Source: Candidatus Brocadiaceae bacterium (lineage in GTDB: Bacteria > Planctomycetota > Brocadiia > Brocadiales > Brocadiaceae). Taken from it: a stretch of 11,728 nt of DNA. The number at the start of each line of letters is the position of its first letter. Positions within the stretch are counted from its first letter, which is position 1. Positions 7,021 to 11,728 of the stretch are shown in pieces. A program made the translations under genes and the position numbers. Location: contig JANLHY010000371.1 of NCBI GenBank assembly GCA_024653795.1, positions 1 through 11,728 on the forward strand, given 5' to 3'. The notes below the pieces were generated by a model. That model was not told the origin of the DNA. It saw only the letters and a list, made by a program, of their open reading frames with translations, and did no database searches.

Positions 7021-7944
7021 ATGCCACAAACAAAACATTTCAGTAATTTGGTAGTATTATTTTTTGCTGTTGTATTCTTATCTTTAACACTTACCGGTTG
7101 TGGAAGGAAAGAAAAACGGTTGCTTTTTCATGCAGGCGCCGGACAGCGTTCTTCACTTGATGAAATTGCACAAGTATTCCAGCAGCGTTATCCTGATGTT
7201 AAAGTTGACTTTTCTTACAAAGGTTCGGGATATTTTTTGGCAGATGCGACACTTTCCCAGGAAGGCGACCTGTATATGCCCGGCGAAGAGTATTACCTTT
7301 TGCAGGCAGTAGACCGCGGGTTTATCACTGATTATAACCCAAAAACAGATATTCCGGCATATTTTGTTCCTGTAATTATTACTCCTAAAGGTAATCCTAA
7401 AAACGTCCGCTCGGTTCTTGATTTTGCAAAACCAGGTATCCGCGTAGGTTTGGGTGATCCTAAAGCATGCGCTATCGGTATCTGGCATGAAAACATTTTC
7501 CAAAAAGCAGGTATCCTGGAAAAGGTAAAGAAGAATACTACTATGGATGCTAAATGTATCCCAGAACTGGGTAATGCCTGTCAGTTGAAAGCTATTGATG
7601 CTACGATTGTCTGGGCAACTACCGCTGTGCTTTATCTAAAAGATATTGAAATAATACCTATGGAGCCGGAATACCGTGGGTTAATCAGTTTACCTGTAGC
7701 AGTATTAAAGTTTTCTCAATATCCAGAAGAAGCTAAAAAACTAAAAGAGTTTATTCTTTCTGATGAAGGAAAAGACATATTTCACAAGCATGCTTATTGT
7801 ATTGACCCAACTAAAATTGATGAAGATATGAAATGGTTGGTGGAAGCGTGCAAGGCGAGTAAAGACACATCTATTTCTGTTTCTGAACAAACAGTCGGAC
7901 ACCTGGTAAAAGAAGTAAAACGTAGTCGTGAAACAAAAAGGTAA
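7021..7944 (+). CDS. modA: Molybdate/tungstate ABC transporter binding lipoprotein (ModA-like)
   Basis: This captures an oxyanion, probably molybdate or tungstate, outside the inner membrane and delivers it to the permease. A signal peptide (residues 1-26, hydrophobic core VVLFFAVVFL) ends in a lipobox LTGC with C27 as the lipidated residue, so the protein should be membrane-anchored. The mature chain opens with the family-type HAGAGQRSSLDEIAQVF, then YKGSGYFLAD, and carries GLGDPKACAIG, which resembles the ligand-loop region of ModA proteins. Its length of 307 is slightly above the usual 250-280. The operon continues at once with two permeases and an ATPase. The 138-nt upstream gap shows no ModE-like palindrome or Moco-riboswitch pattern that I could recognise. 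Molybdate versus tungstate cannot be decided from the sequence. Confidence 0.87.
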   Translation: MPQTKHFSNLVVLFFAVVFLSLTLTGCGRKEKRLLFHAGAGQRSSLDEIAQVFQQRYPDVKVDFSYKGSGYFLADATLSQEGDLYMPGEEYYLLQAVDRGFITDYNPKTDIPAYFVPVIITPKGNPKNVRSVLDFAKPGIRVGLGDPKACAIGIWHENIFQKAGILEKVKKNTTMDAKCIPELGNACQLKAIDATIVWATTAVLYLKDIEIIPMEPEYRGLISLPVAVLKFSQYPEEAKKLKEFILSDEGKDIFHKHAYCIDPTKIDEDMKWLVEACKASKDTSISVSEQTVGHLVKEVKRSRETKR

Positions 7945-7950
7945 TGTATC

Positions 7951-8757
7951 GTGATAAAATATAGTCAGTTTAAACAAATATCATGGGTTATGTTTTTTTC
8001 TGCATTTGTAGTTATTATTCTGGCAGGAATAGGTTTCCTTTTAACCACAAATGTTTTATTTCTGGGATTAAGCGACTTCATGTATTATTTACAAAAATCG
8101 CGCACTTGGATAAATATTGCTACTACTATCTGGACAGCTTCAATCGCCACGGTATTATCTATGTTTGTCGGCATACCGGTAGGTTATATGCTTGCCCGAT
8201 ACAAGTTTCCTTGTCAAAAATTTATGGAGACTCTAATCGATTTACCGGTAATGGTACCTCCAGCAGCAGTGGGAATATTTTTGCTTGGATTATTTAAAAC
8301 CTTTCCTTTGTCCAGCGCGACAAGTATTTTGGGAATAAAAGTAGACCATGCTTTATCCGGAGTAATTGTTGCTCAATTTACCGTGACTGTGTCTTTTTGT
8401 ATTCGCTTAACAATGGCATCCTTTAAAACAGTCAGTCCCAGGTATGAATACGTAGGCCGAAGCTTAGGAGCTTCTTTACCATATGCATTTTTCAAAATAA
8501 GTTTACCGCTGGCTAAAAACAGTCTTATCGTTGCTTTAATTATCGTATGGGCTCGGGCATGTGCAGAATGGGAATCATTAATGCTTTTCGTTGGCGGAAT
8601 TCAAGGCAGGACAGATGTAATGCCTTTTGCCGTATATCTTGATTTTGTTGGAGGTAAGTTGGGGTGGGCGCTTACAACAAGTATGTTCTGTGTATTAATT
8701 GCCATAGTAAGTATGTATGCTGTACATCGAATCGGAGGCAAAGCACATGTCCGGTAG
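7951..8757 (+). CDS. modB: Molybdate-type ABC permease, first of two (ModB-like, divergent)
   Basis: This is an inner-membrane channel subunit. About six hydrophobic segments are visible (roughly 9-31, 51-76, 88-110, 128-150, 185-205, 235-255). The cytoplasmic coupling loop (EAA motif) is at about 165-190: YEYVGRSLGASLPYAFFKISLP. After it, where ModB proteins usually read EFGA, this protein reads E206-W-E-S209, unlike the second permease. GTG 7951 is supported by AAAAAGG nine nt upstream; it begins 6 nt after the modA stop. Because a second, non-identical permease gene overlaps its end, I infer a heterodimeric channel. Confidence 0.87.
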   Translation: MIKYSQFKQISWVMFFSAFVVIILAGIGFLLTTNVLFLGLSDFMYYLQKSRTWINIATTIWTASIATVLSMFVGIPVGYMLARYKFPCQKFMETLIDLPVMVPPAAVGIFLLGLFKTFPLSSATSILGIKVDHALSGVIVAQFTVTVSFCIRLTMASFKTVSPRYEYVGRSLGASLPYAFFKISLPLAKNSLIVALIIVWARACAEWESLMLFVGGIQGRTDVMPFAVYLDFVGGKLGWALTTSMFCVLIAIVSMYAVHRIGGKAHVR

Positions 8758-9595
8758 CAGGCGGTTTGTGTATGTATTATATGCTATAACTATTTTATTC
8801 ATATTAAGTGTCTGTTGGCTGTTTTTGAGTAATATCGGATACACAGATACACGATCTATTGTAGAATTGTTTAGCAGACCATGGTTCTGGAAATCAGTTA
8901 AACTGAGTCTGTTAACATCATGTGTTACTACAATAATAGCTATAGTAGTGGGTATCCCGGCGAGTTATGCCCTTTCCAGGTTTAACATTCCCGGAAAAAC
9001 AATTATTGAAATACTTTTTGCATCGGTTATTGTATTACCCGCATCAACAATTGGTTTATGCCTGATGGTAGCATTTCAGTATGAACCAATATTAAAAATT
9101 CAACAAGCATTAGGAATTCGTATAGTTCACAGCATGCCCAGTATTATTATTGCTCAGTTAGTACTTGCACTTGCCTTCGGGATTAAGGCATGGCGGGCTG
9201 CTTTTGATGAGGTAAATCCGAGATATGAACATGTAGCACGCTCTTTAGGAAGCTCTCGCATGCGTACTTTCTGGAAAGTCACTCTGCCCTCGGCTAAAGT
9301 GGGAATTTTTGCGGGTATAGTCCTGGCATGGACACGGGCAATGGCAGAATTTGGCGCAGTATTACTTTTTTCCAGCACTTTTCGAAACCGCCATGAGGCT
9401 CAATTTTCTAATATAACAAAGTTTCTGGGAATAGACCGCGCGGATATACTTCCTGTGGGAATGTGGATGGAAATAGAAGGCGGTAATATTGAACAAGGTA
9501 TTGCTATCGGTTTTGTTCTTGTGATAATTACTTTATTGTCCGTCTATGCGCTTAATAAAATAAGCGGAAAAGGATCTCAAGCCAACAAAGTATGA
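8747..9595 (+). CDS. modB: Molybdate-type ABC permease, second of two (ModB-like)
   Basis: This is the second inner-membrane subunit of the same importer, 282 residues with about six hydrophobic segments. Its coupling loop is YEHVARSLGSSRMRTFWKVTLP starting at Y160, followed by the canonical A-E201-F-G-A204 that the first permease lacks. I chose ATG 8747 because GGAGG (8734-8738) sits eight nt upstream; an earlier in-frame ATG at 8717 would add ten residues and has no such site. The chosen start overlaps the end of the first permease by 11 nt, a sign of translational coupling. It is clearly related to the first permease but diverged, so the pair is an old duplication, not a recent one. Confidence 0.88.
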   Translation: MSGSRRFVYVLYAITILFILSVCWLFLSNIGYTDTRSIVELFSRPWFWKSVKLSLLTSCVTTIIAIVVGIPASYALSRFNIPGKTIIEILFASVIVLPASTIGLCLMVAFQYEPILKIQQALGIRIVHSMPSIIIAQLVLALAFGIKAWRAAFDEVNPRYEHVARSLGSSRMRTFWKVTLPSAKVGIFAGIVLAWTRAMAEFGAVLLFSSTFRNRHEAQFSNITKFLGIDRADILPVGMWMEIEGGNIEQGIAIGFVLVIITLLSVYALNKISGKGSQANKV

Positions 9596-10626
9596 TTAGA
9601 GTAAAGAATTTACGTATATCATTAAGTAGTTTTGTAATGAAGAATATCAATTTAGAAATAAATACCGGTGAATATTTTATACTGATTGGTCCAACGGGCT
9701 GTTGGAAAACAGTTCTCATAGAAACCTTAGTTGGTATCAGAAAACCAGATTCCGGAGAAATATGGATAAACAACCAAAATGTGACTTCTCTATTTCCGGA
9801 AGAACGGAATGTTGGTTATCTTCCTCAGGATTTTGCTCTTTTTCCAAATATGACAGTAGCAGAAAACATAGCCTTTGGTCTGAAGGCACGAAGAAAAGAG
9901 AAAAAATATATACAGTCAGTGATAAACAGACTTGCTGATTCACTGAATATATCTCATTTATTATTGAGATATACCCAGGGACTCAGTGGCGGTGAAAAGC
10001 AACGAGTAGCTCTTGCCCGAGCATTGGCTACAGAACCAGAAGTAGTTTTTCTTGACGAACCTTTAAGTTCGGTGGATGAAAATAGCAGGGAAATATTGTG
10101 TAATGAATTAAAAGAAATACACAGCAGATTTAAGACAACTTTTATACATGTTTCACATAGCTTTGAAGAAGTATCGGAAATGGCCGATAGAATAGCTGTT
10201 ATTAATAGGGGAGCGGTTGAGCAAGTTGATACTGTTGAAAATATTATTTATCATCCTGTAAACAGATTTGTAGCTCAATTTACAAGAACAAAAAATATTT
10301 TTAAAGGCACTATAAAGGGGAATGAAATTTTTATCAATGAAAATATAAGGTTAAAAACAAAATATAAAACCACGGGTAATGTTTTAATTACTATTAGACA
10401 GGAAGTTATAAAAATATTGGAAGAATTAAAAGAAGGATATGATAATGTTTTTACAGGTAAAATTGTTAATCTTAAAAATAGGAATAATATAATATCAATA
10501 GTTATTGATATTGGAATACCAATAACTCTATATACCATGGATTATGAGTTAGTGGAGCGTATTAAGTCTAAGAGTATTGTTTATATTCGGATTCCAATAG
10601 AGTCAATTAATGTTATTAATGTATGA
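9592..10626 (+). CDS. modC: Molybdate/tungstate ABC importer ATPase with abnormal Walker A (ModC-like)
   Basis: This is the cytoplasmic ATPase of the importer. It has signature LSGGEKQR (131-138), Walker B VVFLDE (151-156, E156) and switch histidine H189, all normal. The Walker A reads GPTGCWKT (33-40): the glycine just before the catalytic lysine is Trp38 (codon TGG, 9703-9705), whereas the family has GxxGxGK[ST]. A single G-to-T change from GGG would explain it. The C-terminal part (about 230-344) is the regulatory TOBE/MOP-like region of importers. Its ATG overlaps the preceding stop as ATGA. The last third is extremely A+T-rich (23 G/C of 120 bases at 10381-10500) and Ile/Asn-rich. With Trp38 the protein may bind nucleotide poorly or not at all; a sequencing error is also possible. 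Confidence 0.88.
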   Translation: MIRVKNLRISLSSFVMKNINLEINTGEYFILIGPTGCWKTVLIETLVGIRKPDSGEIWINNQNVTSLFPEERNVGYLPQDFALFPNMTVAENIAFGLKARRKEKKYIQSVINRLADSLNISHLLLRYTQGLSGGEKQRVALARALATEPEVVFLDEPLSSVDENSREILCNELKEIHSRFKTTFIHVSHSFEEVSEMADRIAVINRGAVEQVDTVENIIYHPVNRFVAQFTRTKNIFKGTIKGNEIFINENIRLKTKYKTTGNVLITIRQEVIKILEELKEGYDNVFTGKIVNLKNRNNIISIVIDIGIPITLYTMDYELVERIKSKSIVYIRIPIESINVINV

Positions 10627-10634
10627 AAATAATT

Positions 10635-10709
10635 ATGAAGAAACCAGGCAGGCTGTGGCACTGGGGAAAGATTCTGTTTGAAAAGTGGTGGCTATGGAAG
10701 TGGTTTTAA
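10635..10709 (+). other. Possible 24-codon Trp-rich micro-ORF
   Basis: An ATG at 10635 opens 24 codons to TAA at 10707. The peptide has six Trp and six Lys, beginning MKKPGRLWHWGKI and ending EKWWLWKWF. It starts 8 nt after the modC stop and overlaps the start of the next ABC ATPase in another frame. The Shine-Dalgarno is weak. It may be chance, a leader peptide or a small cationic membrane-active peptide. Confidence 0.18.
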
Positions 10710-11677
10710 AAGAAATAGTAATTCACGTATCTCATTTAACAAAGTTTTATGGGAGGCTTCTCGCCCTTGACCATATTGACTTCGACGTTAAAGAAGGCGA
10801 AATATTTGGTTTTCTAGGCCCCAATGGTGCAGGAAAGACCACAACGATCAGGCTGCTTACCGGTCTATCCAGGCCCACAGACGGAAATGCTTCCATTCTG
10901 GGCTTTGATATAAATACAGAAATAACAGAAGTTAAGAAACGTGTTGGGGTTGTTCCTGAATTTTCTAATCTTTACGATGAATTGTCTGCCCTTGATAACC
11001 TGCTATTCGTGGCGCAGCTTTATGGTGTTCCACGCATACAGCGTAGAAAGAAAGCAGAGGGCTTGCTAAAAACCTTTGGACTTTTTGAGCGGAAAGACAG
11101 CCCTTTTCGCACATTTTCCCATGGTATGAAGCGGGCTTTAACAATTGCTGCTGCCCTGATCCATGATCCAAAAATTGTCTTCCTTGACGAACCTACCGTT
11201 GGTTTAGATGTGGTGGCGGCTCGCTCTTTGCGAAATTTAATCGGCAACCTCCGTCAGCAAGGAGTAACCCTCTTTATTACGACCCACTATTTGGAAGAAG
11301 CGGACATTTTATGTGACCGTATTGCTATATTAGTCAAGGGACGGATCGTCAAAATTGATACACCAAAAGCCCTGAAGGCTGCCACTGAAGAAGAATCTGT
11401 AATTGAATTCTCTTTTGCAGAATTGTCTTCCACATTGATACACGACATATCCGACAAGCTTCCTGAAGCGAAACTTGTGGTAATTGACCATAATAAAGTG
11501 CGAATTCACGGTGGGATGCCCGGCAAGATATATGATAATGTATGCCAGCTTATCAGGGAGAAAGGTATTGAAATACAATCCGTCAATAGTATCAGACCAA
11601 CCCTTGAAGATGCCTTCATTAAAATTACAGGTTTAACCCGACTTTCGCAATTCGAGGCGAAAAACGGTTATTTTTAG
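10694..11677 (+). CDS. ABC-2-type exporter ATPase (DrrA/CcmA-like)
   Basis: This cytoplasmic ATPase belongs to the family that drives ABC-2-type membrane exporters of drugs, lipids or polysaccharides. It has Walker A GPNGAGKTT (42-50), a signature with a variant SHGMK (142-146, seen in some family members in place of SGG), Walker B IVFLDE (161-166) and switch histidine H198 in TTHYLEEA. The C-terminal 100 residues form the family's accessory region ending in a PTLEDAFIKITG motif. The start is uncertain: ATG 10694 (327 residues), GTG 10685 (330) or GTG 10700, none with a strong Shine-Dalgarno. The permease should lie downstream, outside the window. It is not part of the molybdate importer despite being adjacent. 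Confidence 0.88.
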   Translation: MEVVLKEIVIHVSHLTKFYGRLLALDHIDFDVKEGEIFGFLGPNGAGKTTTIRLLTGLSRPTDGNASILGFDINTEITEVKKRVGVVPEFSNLYDELSALDNLLFVAQLYGVPRIQRRKKAEGLLKTFGLFERKDSPFRTFSHGMKRALTIAAALIHDPKIVFLDEPTVGLDVVAARSLRNLIGNLRQQGVTLFITTHYLEEADILCDRIAILVKGRIVKIDTPKALKAATEEESVIEFSFAELSSTLIHDISDKLPEAKLVVIDHNKVRIHGGMPGKIYDNVCQLIREKGIEIQSVNSIRPTLEDAFIKITGLTRLSQFEAKNGYF

Positions 11678-11679
11678 GC

Positions 11680-11728
11680 ATGAAACGCCCTGAAACCCTT
11701 GATTTTAAAGGAGTGAATTTCCAAAAAG
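11680..11728 (+). CDS. Start of a gene cut by the window end (possible ABC-2 permease)
   Basis: ATG 11680 lies two nt after the stop of the ABC-2 ATPase, and the frame is open to the last base (16 codons, MKRPETLDFKGVNFQK). The spacing suggests translational coupling, and the permease of the exporter is what normally follows. Too little is visible to identify it. AAAGGAG at 11707-11713 could instead serve a start further on. Confidence 0.4.
   Translation, partial: MKRPETLDFKGVNFQK

Noticed and set aside
11117..11131. Variant SHG signature in the ABC-2 ATPase as a sign of inactivation
   Set aside because: SHGM signatures occur in functional members of this ATPase family, and all other motifs are intact.

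Overview
The window holds eight intact or nearly intact protein genes, all on the + strand, in three blocks separated by repeat-rich intergenic DNA. Nothing in it fixes the organism. Gram-negative export and uptake systems, a molybdate transporter, frequent TTG and GTG starts and a high density of small palindromic intergenic repeats fit an environmental bacterium. An anammox planctomycete (Brocadiales) is my low-confidence guess. No rRNA, tRNA, CRISPR array or complete transposase gene was seen.

Block 1 (about 150-3961) is a two-gene operon. It encodes a large SWI2/SNF2-family ATPase followed 15 nt later by a SWIM zinc-finger protein with a long lysine/alanine-rich, histone H1-like tail. A good sigma70-like promoter lies upstream. 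Together they look like a chromatin or nucleic-acid remodelling pair: the helicase motor plus a separate zinc-finger DNA-binding partner.

Block 2 (3962-6882) starts with a 636-nt gap containing a GTAG-bounded double-hairpin (REP/BIME-like) element and a second repeat with CCACAGAG-type inverted ends. Then come an FtsX/MacB-type ABC permease and a LolD/MacB-type ATPase. These presumably form one transporter, but they are separated by 464 nt of GC-rich palindromes and a 138-bp MITE-like element with 25-bp inverted termini.

Block 3 (7021-10626) is a tightly packed oxyanion importer operon, modA-modB-modB-modC. It encodes a lipoprotein binding protein, two different ModB-type permeases in tandem, and an ATPase with a C-terminal domain. 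The ATPase carries a striking Walker A anomaly (GPTGCWKT instead of GxxGxGKT). Base composition falls steadily along this operon to about 19% G+C near the end of modC. A further block starts at about 10694 with an ABC-2-type exporter ATPase, followed by the first codons of another gene cut by the window end.

The points most worth a second look are the Trp in the ModC P-loop, the predicted heterodimeric molybdate permease, the SNF2/SWIM pair with its H1-like tail, the uncertain start of the SNF2 gene, and the mobile-element-like palindromes.
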